Origin: Catalinimonas niigatensis
Lineage (GTDB): Bacteria; Bacteroidota; Bacteroidia; Cytophagales; Cyclobacteriaceae
Assembly (NCBI RefSeq): GCF_030506285.1
Contig: NZ_CP119422.1
Location: 1,240,001-1,304,000, forward strand
Direction: 5' to 3'
Length of the DNA stretch: 64,000 nucleotides
Part shown: one piece after another, positions 45,951 through 55,060 of the stretch
How positions within the stretch are numbered: the first letter of the stretch is position 1
Layout: the number at the start of each line of letters is the position of its first letter
The notes under the pieces: model-generated
Database searches by the model: none
What the model was told of the DNA's origin: nothing
Seen by the model: the letters and a program-made list of their open reading frames with translations, nothing else
Program-made: the position numbers and the translations under genes

Positions 45951-46295
45951 ATGGACAAATTCAAATTATCTTCTTTGGATGCTTTAGCCGCTTTGGGTAA
46001 AAGTCAAAAAGAGTTTATTACTCTCTTTGAGCACGGAAGCCTTTCTGTGGAACTGTATCAACCGAATAAAATTGACCAGCAACAACCTCATGAGCAGGAT
46101 GAAATCTATGTAATCATCGCTGGCACTGGAAAATTCACCCTGGAAAAGCAAACCTTCAGCTTTGCTTCAGGAGATTTTTTCTTTGTACCTGCCGGAAAGG
46201 CTCACCGTTTTACTGATTTCAGTGCAGACTTCTCTACCTGGGTTTTCTTTTTTGGCCCAAAGGGTGGAGAAGTGCCACAGAAAAACGCCAACTGA
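45951..46295 (+). CDS. Cupin domain protein
   Basis: A 114-residue single-cupin protein. Cupin motif 1 is PHEQDEIYVIIAGTGKF (His, Glu ligands) and motif 2 is SGDFFFVPAGKAHRF (His ligand), so the metal site seems complete. It is cytoplasmic and its substrate is unknown. It follows the VOC gene closely. Confidence 0.87.
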   Translation: MDKFKLSSLDALAALGKSQKEFITLFEHGSLSVELYQPNKIDQQQPHEQDEIYVIIAGTGKFTLEKQTFSFASGDFFFVPAGKAHRFTDFSADFSTWVFFFGPKGGEVPQKNAN

Positions 46296-46399
46296 TATAA
46301 TACTACTCGTGTAAAATTAACCTCATGTTGGTTTACATTTCTCTCAATTTTTGCTGATTCAACTTTTTTAGTATAGTAAGTTATTTGACGTTGGCTCCA

Positions 46400-48856
46400 T
46401 CACTCTTCTACGATGTCACTTTTTGATTGGGATTTACTTTGGTTTAGGCGGTAGTTAAGGGTAAGGTTAATCTGCCGGGGGCTACGCAAAAAATTGCTTC
46501 TGGTATAAAAAATATCTCCTTCGGTAATACTCCGGTTGCGATTGCTCCTGAAGATATCTATGACATTGAGCGTCAGTGTTCCTTTTTTCTTCAGTATATC
46601 CCGGGTAATGGCTACATCAAGAAAAGCAGTAGCCAGTTGTCTGCCCTGAGGGGTAAGCTGCGGTGCCTCATAGCTTCCTCGGAGTTGAATATCGGTATTG
46701 CCCCATACCGTGAAGCGGGAATTGAGCCTCCCAAACCATGTGTAGGTATCGCTTTCAAAAGACTGATCCAGATTACTACCGTCAATCATGGAGCGGTAAA
46801 AATTCAGGTTAAGGTCCATCTTCCACCAGGCTATCGGCTGATAAGAGGTGATAAATTCTGCCCCATAGGCATCTTCCTTCACCAGATTATACGGACGGGT
46901 AGTAGCCAAGCCTTCTTCATCCACATCGCGGATACGAAATATTTTATCATCGGTATGGCGGTAATAAATAGCCGAACTGATGGAAGCGTTTTCAAAATAT
47001 TTAATATGCCCCACTTCTATGGAATGGGTGTATTCAGGATTCAGATCGGGGTTACCGCTGAAGTAATTTCTGTTATCAAAAAAAGTAACAAAAGGCGTAA
47101 GGTCATTGTAAGTAGGGCGATGCAAACGGCGGCTATAGCTCAGTTGCAAAGCATGTTGGTTAAGCAGATCATAGGTAAAATGCGCCGACGGAAAAAGATT
47201 GAAGTACTCTCTCTGGTTGACTTCTGCCGTTTGCAGCAGTTCGGTAGTCAGATCGGTGTACTCTCCCCTCAATCCCAGTTGGTAGCCTACTTTGTTGATC
47301 TTATTTCCTAAAATCATATAAGCTGCATAGATATTCTCATCGTAGTAAAAATCATTATCTAGGCCTTCCAAAGGTACCCATTCCTGCTCTTGTAATTCTG
47401 TTACCAGAAAATCATTGGTAATGTCGCGCAGTGTATTGCGGATACCGGCTTCCAGTTTGCCTTCTTTGCCGAAAGGATAGACATAATCTGCCTGCAAAAG
47501 TAATTGCTTTTCTGTTTCGTAATTGTAGGAACGCTGCAACTGATCGGGTTCGTTACTGGGGGTATTGTCGGTTAGAAAAGTACGTTGTGTATAATTTTGG
47601 TCTGATTCCTCCCAATTATCTATATAAGTCAATATCGCGGTCAGTTCGTGGTCTTCCCTACCAAAATTTCTTTTGTAGTTGAGCGAATATTCCAGGTTAG
47701 GTTCGGTTTCTGATTCATCCTGATAGCGTCTGATAATGCTTTGTAGATTGTCATTGTTAAACAGATAATCCATATACTCAATCTCGGTGTTACGCTTCCC
47801 TTTGGCATGACGATAGGTAAAGGAGGTAGTTAGAATATTATTTTCATTGAAAAAATAGTCGGCTCCCAACTGTATATTATTGTTCAGTACCGTCTGCCGA
47901 CTGGTGTTGCGCTGCCGGGTGATGAAGGTGGTGTCATCTCCATATACTTCCTGATAAAGTGTATTATGGGGATTGGCAATGTTGCGATAAATCAATCCGT
48001 AATTGATAAAGAAATTCAGATTTTCTTTTCTGTAGTTGAGGTTGATGGCGGCTCCGTAATTATCCGGTTGACCTACCGTAAAGTCAAAAGAACCATTGAT
48101 ACCTTTGCTCCTCTCCTTTTTGAGTACAATGTTGATGATACCGGCCATACCTTCGGCCTGGTAGCGGGCTGATGGATTGGTGATGATTTCTACATTATCT
48201 ACCAGTCCTCCCTGCAACTGCCGCAGCCCTTCTGCACCATCAAAGCTCAACAAACCGGAAGGCTTTCCATCTATCAAAATTGTGACATTACTGCTTCCTC
48301 TCAGGTTTACATTTCCTTCTCCGTCTACTGTCACTGAGGGAAGGTTTCCCAGGATATCCGCCGCAGTACGTCCTGCATTGATAGGGTCCTGGCTCACGTT
48401 AAATATCTTTTTATCCAGCGCCAGTTCCACCATATCCTTCTCTCCTTCCACGATCACCTCTTCCAAGTCGGTAGATTGGGCTTCTATGCCTATTTCACCA
48501 AGGTTTACTACTCTCTGCCCGGATTGCAAAGTAAGATCGTTGATATTCCGGGAGGCGTATCCCATAAAATTGATGGTGGCATAGTAGTTACCTACCTGGG
48601 CTTCCAGTATAAATGCTCCGGCATCATCCGTAATGCCACCACTCACCAAGCTGCTGTCCTGCGCCTGAAACAGACTTACTGTTGCGTAGGGTAAAGCCTC
48701 CTGAGTTTCAGCATCTATTACCTTGCCCCTAACCTCCAGCAAAGCACCCTGATTCTGAGCCATTAATGAAGGACTCATTAGGGTTAATCCTATCCCAGTA
48801 AACGAAAACAAAATGAATGCAAGATGCGCCTTGATTACCCTGGCAGAGACCAACAT
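46400..48856 (-). CDS. TonB-dependent receptor / outer membrane beta-barrel protein
   Basis: An 818-residue protein with a signal peptide (about 1-33, ending LMAQ), a carboxypeptidase-like regulatory domain (LEVRGKVIDAETQEALPYATVSLF), a plug (AADILGNLPSVTVDGEGNVNLRGSSNVTILIDGKPS) and a long barrel. The plan fits the 'outer membrane beta-barrel family' (OMP_b-brl_3) TonB-dependent receptors of Bacteroidota. It lacks a SusD partner and an STN domain. The C terminus is hydrophilic (KSQSKSDIVEE) and does not end in an aromatic residue. Substrate unknown; siderophores or peptides are possible. Confidence 0.9.
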   Translation of the reverse strand: MLVSARVIKAHLAFILFSFTGIGLTLMSPSLMAQNQGALLEVRGKVIDAETQEALPYATVSLFQAQDSSLVSGGITDDAGAFILEAQVGNYYATINFMGYASRNINDLTLQSGQRVVNLGEIGIEAQSTDLEEVIVEGEKDMVELALDKKIFNVSQDPINAGRTAADILGNLPSVTVDGEGNVNLRGSSNVTILIDGKPSGLLSFDGAEGLRQLQGGLVDNVEIITNPSARYQAEGMAGIINIVLKKERSKGINGSFDFTVGQPDNYGAAINLNYRKENLNFFINYGLIYRNIANPHNTLYQEVYGDDTTFITRQRNTSRQTVLNNNIQLGADYFFNENNILTTSFTYRHAKGKRNTEIEYMDYLFNNDNLQSIIRRYQDESETEPNLEYSLNYKRNFGREDHELTAILTYIDNWEESDQNYTQRTFLTDNTPSNEPDQLQRSYNYETEKQLLLQADYVYPFGKEGKLEAGIRNTLRDITNDFLVTELQEQEWVPLEGLDNDFYYDENIYAAYMILGNKINKVGYQLGLRGEYTDLTTELLQTAEVNQREYFNLFPSAHFTYDLLNQHALQLSYSRRLHRPTYNDLTPFVTFFDNRNYFSGNPDLNPEYTHSIEVGHIKYFENASISSAIYYRHTDDKIFRIRDVDEEGLATTRPYNLVKEDAYGAEFITSYQPIAWWKMDLNLNFYRSMIDGSNLDQSFESDTYTWFGRLNSRFTVWGNTDIQLRGSYEAPQLTPQGRQLATAFLDVAITRDILKKKGTLTLNVIDIFRSNRNRSITEGDIFYTRSNFLRSPRQINLTLNYRLNQSKSQSKSDIVEE

Positions 48857-49231
48857 GTAGAAAAATTTTTAGGTTGTTGAATTTGAACTTGCAAAATAGC
48901 ATTTGTGCAGGAGAAAAGAAGTTTTAATGCTCAACAACTGGAAAAAATAGACCAAAAGATTTTATGATTAGACTAACCCTCAAACTCAGTTTTTTGAGTT
49001 TACTTGAAATAAGGTATGCTCAGTCATTTATAGGAATAGCCGCAGATTTAACCTTCAGCTGCCCTAAAATTCCAGCTTCACTATAAGTATAATTTGCTGC
49101 TCCGTCGCAGTCAATTGCCTCTTTGGAATTTGATGTTTTAGCGAATTGTACATTCCCCAAACTGATAAAAAAAACTCAGCATCAATTGAACTTGATGCTG
49201 AGGCATAAATCTTAGTAGGGATAATGAATTC
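48857..49231. other. Intergenic region upstream of the TonB receptor gene
   Basis: It contains the terminator at 49167-49202 and the promoter side of the minus-strand receptor gene. A small hairpin (AAACTCA/TGAGTTT) lies near 48982-49001. No gene is seen. Confidence 0.45.
49167..49202 (-). terminator. Terminator after the 435-residue secreted protein gene
   Basis: Perfect 11-base arms CTCAGCATCAA/TTGATGCTGAG (49175-49202) followed on the minus strand by a run of eight T. Confidence 0.9.
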
Positions 49232-50539
49232 CTACTTGACTAAAGTAAATATTTCACCTACCGGAACCATATTTGCAAATTTGTTTGCATCTGTTTCATT
49301 TACATCGGTAAAATTGATGGTGAGTAGTGATTGATTGGAAGGCAGACTGATGTTAAAAGTATTATAGTCTGCATCCTCTGTTTTCTCAAACATACCGCGA
49401 TAGCCATCAATTTTGATAGTTTGCTTTCCGGGTACTGCCATGAGCAAAGGACTGGACAGAAACGCACTGACCATCGCCATCATAGGTGAATCATCAATCA
49501 GGCTCACTTCTGCTCTTTTTTTCTGATCTGCCGATTCGTAGATACGCTGTACATACACGCCGGCAAAACCAGCGGTACTGGCTACATATTCATCATTTGT
49601 ATCTATCGCTTTCATGTCTCCCAATTCGGTAGGCAACATTTCCAGTATCTTTTTACCAATCATAATATCAACTTCTGTCAGGGCACGCTGTAGCTCAAAT
49701 CGGCTGGCTTCCAGATCTTTGGAGGAATACTTAGATTGTGCAGTTGATAAATAAGCATTGACATCATTGCTCTGCCCATCGTCACTTCCTTCATCGGTGA
49801 GCAGTGCCTCAAAGGTACTGATGTCAAAATCATTGGCAGCAGCCATCACTTCCTCTTCGCTGCTGAAGCCCTGGCATTCCAGCACGAAGGCAGAACTCTG
49901 GGCAAAAGCCACTCCTAAAGTATAGGTATTTTCATCATCAAAAGCCATCGTACCTCGCTTTCCCTGTAGACTTACATTTTTATAATTACCCTCATTGCTG
50001 TTGTAACTGCTGTTCAGCAGATAACCGTAGGTAGCACCAAATACTGAGTTGTTGCCAATAGAAGCGGTGATCATTTTGTCTCCATCGCCGTATTCACGAC
50101 TAATAACCAATCCGATAAAACCAATACCGGTACTTACTACTCCATCATTATCAGGAACGTAAGCCATACCTGCGGCTTCAGTAGGCATGGCTTCCAGTAT
50201 TTGGTAGCCAATCTCTAATTCTACACCACGGGTAGCTTCTTTGATATTGAAACGGGCATTAGAATATTCCGCAGACTGTAGCGCCATAGATGCCTGCTCC
50301 AGATGATCGTTAACGCTGGGTGGGGTCAACTTTTTTCCTTTGACTGAACTGCTGCTGTTAGTGTTTTCTTCTCCTGCCGAAGTTTCTTCCTGACTCTCTT
50401 CTCCTTCTATTTCTTCTATCATCAGGTCGGCAGCTTTCTCTTTTAGTTTTCTTCCCAGGCTTCCCAACTGCGCATAACTGTTTGTTGCAAAAAGCATCAC
50501 CAGGACGAGAGGCAGGGTAAGTAGTGTAGTATTTCTCAT
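49232..50539 (-). CDS. Hypothetical secreted protein with internal duplication
   Basis: A 435-residue exported protein (signal peptide MRNTTLLTLPLVLVMLFATNSYAQ). After an acidic linker there are two similar halves of about 160 residues: SMALQSAEYSNARFNIKEATRGVELEIGYQILEAMPTEAAGM and AQSKYSSKDLEASRFELQRALTEVDIMIGKKILEMLPTELGDM (both shown in part), each followed by a GFxGxxxxR-type strand, TIxL-like segments and a mature C-terminal strand region. Each half begins with a TPR-like helix pair. No known family is recognised and it is likely periplasmic. It has its own terminator. Confidence 0.8.
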   Translation of the reverse strand: MRNTTLLTLPLVLVMLFATNSYAQLGSLGRKLKEKAADLMIEEIEGEESQEETSAGEENTNSSSSVKGKKLTPPSVNDHLEQASMALQSAEYSNARFNIKEATRGVELEIGYQILEAMPTEAAGMAYVPDNDGVVSTGIGFIGLVISREYGDGDKMITASIGNNSVFGATYGYLLNSSYNSNEGNYKNVSLQGKRGTMAFDDENTYTLGVAFAQSSAFVLECQGFSSEEEVMAAANDFDISTFEALLTDEGSDDGQSNDVNAYLSTAQSKYSSKDLEASRFELQRALTEVDIMIGKKILEMLPTELGDMKAIDTNDEYVASTAGFAGVYVQRIYESADQKKRAEVSLIDDSPMMAMVSAFLSSPLLMAVPGKQTIKIDGYRGMFEKTEDADYNTFNISLPSNQSLLTINFTDVNETDANKFANMVPVGEIFTLVK

Positions 50540-50955
50540 TGTATTGAATAGTTTATTTTTACGAATTTATTAAATAATAGAAATAATTTTTTCTTATAGC
50601 TATCAAAATATATTTACTCCTCACCAATAAATGATAATTCCCTGCTTTCATCCTCCTTAAAAAACATGCCTATAAACTCTGTACCTGTAAGCATCCTGCT
50701 CTTTTGTGCCTCTACAAATGTATTGCGTAACCTCCTGAGCTGAAATACCTTCCAGACGGTAGAAGACTCCGGTCAGGCTGGTATTTTGGAGGGAAGCAAG
50801 AATCATGAGTACGCAGCGGGAAGCATTCTAAAAAAATTCCTCAGCTATATCTCTATGGCTGAGGAATCAGCGAAGTAAAACAGTGTCATCAGGCAGCTTG
50901 GGCTAAAGCGGCATCGTTCATTTGAGCAAGCTAGTACTTCCGATGATCAAAGTTG
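50540..50955. other. Intergenic region before the IPT-domain gene's end
   Basis: It contains the terminator at 50830-50867. A 49-codon minus-strand frame (50657-50806) is present but has no support. The rest shows nothing else. Confidence 0.45.
50830..50867 (-). terminator. Terminator after the IPT/beta-helix lipoprotein gene
   Basis: Perfect ten-base arms ATTCCTCAGC/GCTGAGGAAT with a 12-base loop, followed on the minus strand by six or more T. It lies about 90 bases after the stop codon. Confidence 0.87.
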
Positions 50956-53049
50956 TTACTCACCGGCAATATCACCGGAAGCATTGTTGTCAAAAGTGTT
51001 ATCTGTTTCATTCAGCGCGTTTCCCCCACTTACAAAGTCTATTCCCCAGGCGCCACTGTCTATGATGATACAGTTTTCTACGGTTAAGGTGGCTGCACAT
51101 TGCATGACAATATTTCCCTGCCCTCCGGCATTGTACATCTGCTCTGAACCACCTCCGGAAATTTCGCAGAAGGCCAGATGATTGGCTGACGTACTGGAAT
51201 TGATGCCTATGCCTCGCCAGGTCCCCTGTCCTTCTGTTACTCCTTTGAATGTGATGGGACTATCTGCTGTACCTACTGCATTCAAAGAGCCTGTATTATC
51301 TACACAATCCGCTGAAGGATTTCCTAATTTGATACCGGAAGCAGTTTCAAATTCCATGATTACTCCAGGTAGAATAGTCAGCGCGCGTTCTACATAGAGT
51401 ATACGTCCTAAAGTGCTTACGCCAACCCGATAAGGCACATCCAGAGCGGCCAATGTCATGTCATTCTCATCCAATACACTTCCTGATACTTTGATATAGG
51501 GATTGCCGTTGCCTTCTTCATAAGCTGATGCAGTGTCTAGTTGGTCCAGTTGATGAAAATAAAGCGCTATCGGAGAAGCTTCGTTATTGATGAGCATATT
51601 CTCTTCAAATTCTACCAGACTGGCATCTTCATCATGAATCACCATGCCATGTCCTCCGCTTTCTGAAAGGGTGGAGTTTTGAATTTTCACTCTGCTTTCA
51701 CACTGCAACACCAGATTGGCGCTTTCATGATCAGCATTGAATATTTTGCCAGCACCTCCACCACTGATGTTACAATACATGAGCTGGTTATTCGGACTGG
51801 AGGAGTTGATACCGATTCCCAGCCAGCTTCCGTTACCATCAGCAACACCCTTGAAGGTAATGGGCGATTCTTCTGTACCCACTGCATTTAATGAAGCTGT
51901 CGTCAATCCGCAATCATTACCCTGATCTCCTAAGCGCAAAGCAGATCCTGAAGCAAATTCCAGTGTGGCCCCTGCTTCTATGGTCAATGCACTTTCTACA
52001 TAGTAGCGGCTGTTGTCTACAAAGCGAAAAGGCACTTCAAGGCGATGAACAGTGCCATCCGTATCAAAAATATCGTTTTTTACTTCTATGTAAGCCTGCC
52101 CATTGTCCGGTGAATAAATGGATGTAGCATCCAGCATAGGCAGATTGCTAAAGTAAATACCTACCGGTGAAAGTTCATTTGCAGCAATTACGTTTCCACT
52201 AAACGCTTCCAAATTGCTGCCTTCTGTGATAAAAACGCCATAGCCATCATTATCCTGAATAGTACAGTTGACAATACTGGCACGGGATTCATCTCCCCTC
52301 GTAAGCTGGACTGCGCCTTTGACATTGGATTGGGTAGAGGCAGTTCTCCCGGCATGCATCACCTCTACATATTCCAGCCTGTTTTCCGGGTGCGTGGAAG
52401 CAAAGTATATGCCCTGCCATACTCCTTTTTGCTCACTGGTACCCATCAATCTGATCGGATTATCTTCCGTACCAATGGCTTTGAGTCCACCACCATCGCT
52501 GGTAAATAACCCGCTTTCTTCTCCCTCAAACTGGATGATTACCCCGGGGGCAATAGTCAACACAGCATCGTTGGTAATGGATATGGCACATTGGATCACG
52601 TAATCCACTGCATCCCCTGCCGATATATCTTCCCAGGTGATGGAAGCCGTGATTTCACTTTCACTACAGTCATAAATATTGTCCGGTTCTTCCTCTACCG
52701 TAAACACCGGTCCGTTAGCCGTTTGACCATTTACTTTAACTGTCACGTTACCAGTAGTGGCTCCACTAGGTACATCCACAACGAGCTGACTTACTGATGC
52801 GGATTTGGCAGCGGCAGGGGTTCCGTTAAACTGTATGGTATTCTGCGTGCCATCTGTACTAAAATTTGTTCCATTGATGGTTACTTCCGTACCTAACGGA
52901 CCACTTGTAGGGCTGATGGAAGTGATGGTTGGAGGCTCCGGGTCAGGAGTAGGATCACCATTATCCTCTTTGCATTGAAGTAAAAGAGGGATAAAAGCAA
53001 ATAGAATAGCGGACTTGGTTAAAGCTTTACTGATTGATGTGATTTTCAT
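50956..53049 (-). CDS. IPT/TIG lipoprotein with right-handed beta-helix repeats
   Basis: A 697-residue surface lipoprotein. The signal ends at LLLQC (Cys about 26), then an IPT/TIG domain (PTITSISPTSGPLGTEVTINGTNF). From about residue 120 a parallel beta-helix follows with three similar blocks, each containing VERALTILPGV/IEAGATLEF-like, KLG/RLGNQGNDC-like, SLNAVGTEESPITFKGV and a final GIGINSSSPNNQLMYCNISGG-type turn. The repeats at about 340-460 and 560-690 are nearly identical in places. Right-handed beta-helix proteins often bind or cut polysaccharides, but no catalytic site is evident. Confidence 0.85.
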   Translation of the reverse strand: MKITSISKALTKSAILFAFIPLLLQCKEDNGDPTPDPEPPTITSISPTSGPLGTEVTINGTNFSTDGTQNTIQFNGTPAAAKSASVSQLVVDVPSGATTGNVTVKVNGQTANGPVFTVEEEPDNIYDCSESEITASITWEDISAGDAVDYVIQCAISITNDAVLTIAPGVIIQFEGEESGLFTSDGGGLKAIGTEDNPIRLMGTSEQKGVWQGIYFASTHPENRLEYVEVMHAGRTASTQSNVKGAVQLTRGDESRASIVNCTIQDNDGYGVFITEGSNLEAFSGNVIAANELSPVGIYFSNLPMLDATSIYSPDNGQAYIEVKNDIFDTDGTVHRLEVPFRFVDNSRYYVESALTIEAGATLEFASGSALRLGDQGNDCGLTTASLNAVGTEESPITFKGVADGNGSWLGIGINSSSPNNQLMYCNISGGGAGKIFNADHESANLVLQCESRVKIQNSTLSESGGHGMVIHDEDASLVEFEENMLINNEASPIALYFHQLDQLDTASAYEEGNGNPYIKVSGSVLDENDMTLAALDVPYRVGVSTLGRILYVERALTILPGVIMEFETASGIKLGNPSADCVDNTGSLNAVGTADSPITFKGVTEGQGTWRGIGINSSTSANHLAFCEISGGGSEQMYNAGGQGNIVMQCAATLTVENCIIIDSGAWGIDFVSGGNALNETDNTFDNNASGDIAGE

Positions 53050-53316
53050 GGCTGGTACCTGTATAGGATATTAGTGTATTCGGCAGATCTTCAACATCCG
53101 GCAATCTCCAAGTGAAGCCTTTATATAAAGCTACCTCAACTCCTTCTCCTAAACAAAGCCATGATGTTATCGCAACAGCTTGATGAAGTTGTAACTTGCT
53201 GAGAGGGCACACTTCATCCTCATACGATGACCCACCCTGATGGCGTCATATAAAAGTTAGTGTTTTTAGCGTGAAAAATGTAACCCGTGGATCAATAAAT
53301 TATGCAGAGGCAGTGC

Positions 53317-53832
53317 TTACTCAAGTTTGACAGGTACATTGGTTTGATCATTAATTTCCCAGCGCTCTTCATAGACTGAGGCATATTCTATGGCAAAGGC
53401 TGAATCTCCACTTCCCAGATATTCTACAAAATCATGGATGCTCTGTAGATCCTCACTGACTCCGATTAAAACAATCTTTTCATTGACAGTAATTACCTCT
53501 CCTACGCTTATTCCCTGGGTAAAAATTTCAATGCCATTTTCAGCAAAAAATTCTCTGTATAGACTTATCATGTTTTTGTGGTGCATCTGCCCTTCATATT
53601 GCATCCGAATATCCTTAATAAATGCTGGGCCTAAACCATTATTCATAAGTGTAATTCTAATTTGTCCATCACTCCTTTCGAATCCTATGGTGAGGTAAGG
53701 CAGTACAGAGGCATATTGCTGCGTACGGATAAGGTTGGTCTGGTAGATGATGACGAAGAGTGAACCTACGCTGACAATCATGGCGGCTATGCTGACCATT
53801 TTATCGGCATTCCAGAATTTCTTTTGCTTCAT
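53317..53832 (-). CDS. Hypothetical membrane-anchored protein
   Basis: About 171 residues with one N-terminal membrane segment (MVSIAAMIVSVGSLFVIIYQTNL). The rest (IGFERSDGQIRITLMNNGLGPAFIKDIRMQYEG) is strand-rich and looks extracytoplasmic. The ATG at 53832 is preferred to 53856. No family is recognised. It is upstream, on the minus strand, of nothing co-transcribed. Confidence 0.6.
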   Translation of the reverse strand: MKQKKFWNADKMVSIAAMIVSVGSLFVIIYQTNLIRTQQYASVLPYLTIGFERSDGQIRITLMNNGLGPAFIKDIRMQYEGQMHHKNMISLYREFFAENGIEIFTQGISVGEVITVNEKIVLIGVSEDLQSIHDFVEYLGSGDSAFAIEYASVYEERWEINDQTNVPVKLE

Positions 53833-53905
53833 GCCTTTAAAATAAAAAAAGATCAATGATTACAAAAGTAGTACTCGTTGGAAGCCTGAGGTATAGGTTA
53901 GACAT

Positions 53906-53946
53906 GAAAAAGCCGGAAAACAGTAAAGGACTTACCATCTTCCGGC
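53906..53946 (-). terminator. Terminator after the DUF1206 gene
   Basis: Arms GCCGGAA/TTCCGGC (53912-53946) with a 21-base loop, followed on the minus strand by TTTTTC. Confidence 0.75.
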
Positions 53947-53970
53947 CAGCTTATCTGAGGATCACTTAAT

Positions 53971-54822
53971 TTATTTCGTATTGAATGGCTTATATCTCGC
54001 TTTTACGATCTGGAATACGCCGTAACCGGCCAGACCAATCGCTACCAATCCCATCAGCCAGGGTCCGCCTGTAGAACTTAAGAAACTAAAAACTTTATCT
54101 GTACCACCTGCCTGAGAAGAACTTGCAGTGACAGCAGCCCTGAAAAAGAAAAACGCGATGATGGAAAATACTATACCTCTAGCGATAAACCCTGCCTTCC
54201 CAAGTTTCATGTATAGATTTTTGATATCTCTATTTACACCTCCATCTCTCACATCATCACCAAACTTATCTGCCCAACCTTTATAAATTTGATATAATCC
54301 GAAAGCAAATGCCAACACAGCCACTATGCCTACCAGCCACTGTCCGGCAGGTTGTGCCAATAATTTAGCCGCGAGAGTCTGTTCTCCACCGCCCCCACTA
54401 CTTCCGCCGGACCCAGCGATCATTTTGAAAGCCTGAAAAGCAAGGAAACCATGGATTACACCACTAATTACATATCCTATTCTGAAAATAATTCCTTTGG
54501 TATCATCCCCCTTATGCTCAGCATCTTTGATACCCGCTATCAGACGCCAGATAGCATACCCCACTAAACCAATACCTATCAAAGCAAGCAGTATTTGTCC
54601 AAAGGGTTGTTGAAGGACTTTCTGGAAAACTCCTTCGGTACCGGAAGTTTGTCCACCCGCTCCAAATGCTGCCATGGCAGCAAGCACACCAATCAAAATA
54701 TAAATTACTCCTTTGGAAGCATAGCCAAATCGGGCTAGCTTTTCAATCCATTTTTCAGTTTCAGGAAGGCTGCCTTTTGCTTTCCTGCCAGCAGATTTAG
54801 CAGTATAGGTAAGATCATTCAT
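53971..54822 (-). CDS. DUF1206 family membrane protein
   Basis: A 283-residue integral membrane protein with three similar units of two membrane helices (LARFGYASKGVIYILIGVLAAMAAF, RIGYVISGVIHGFLAFQAFKMI and KAGFIARGIVFSIIAFFFFRAAV). This threefold repeat with the conserved YxxKG/ARG turn is DUF1206. Function is not known; it has been noted in envelope stress contexts only loosely. It is monocistronic. Confidence 0.9.
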   Translation of the reverse strand: MNDLTYTAKSAGRKAKGSLPETEKWIEKLARFGYASKGVIYILIGVLAAMAAFGAGGQTSGTEGVFQKVLQQPFGQILLALIGIGLVGYAIWRLIAGIKDAEHKGDDTKGIIFRIGYVISGVIHGFLAFQAFKMIAGSGGSSGGGGEQTLAAKLLAQPAGQWLVGIVAVLAFAFGLYQIYKGWADKFGDDVRDGGVNRDIKNLYMKLGKAGFIARGIVFSIIAFFFFRAAVTASSSQAGGTDKVFSFLSSTGGPWLMGLVAIGLAGYGVFQIVKARYKPFNTK

Positions 54823-55060
54823 GGTTAAAAAATTTTAGTTTAGCTTAAAAAGTTAATAGTCAAAATCATTATCAATGATAAATAGATAACTAATCTATTG
54901 TGTAGTATTCTACTGATTTCCCGACAAATTGTTTTAGTACTTAGAAAAATTCCTGATACACAGATATAAATATGGAAAGGAGAACACCCTATTTTTTATG
55001 TCAGGCAGGCTATTTCCTGAAAATCCTTCCATTCAATATACACAAGTTTTTTCAAAAAAA

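Noticed and set aside
50657-50806. A 49-codon minus-strand frame beginning MILASLQNT
   Set aside because: It is short, has no recognisable family and lies between a terminator and a promoter region; chance is as likely.
53027-53212. A 61-codon minus-strand frame upstream of the IPT-domain gene
   Set aside because: It overlaps the start of a well-supported gene in another frame and has no family resemblance.
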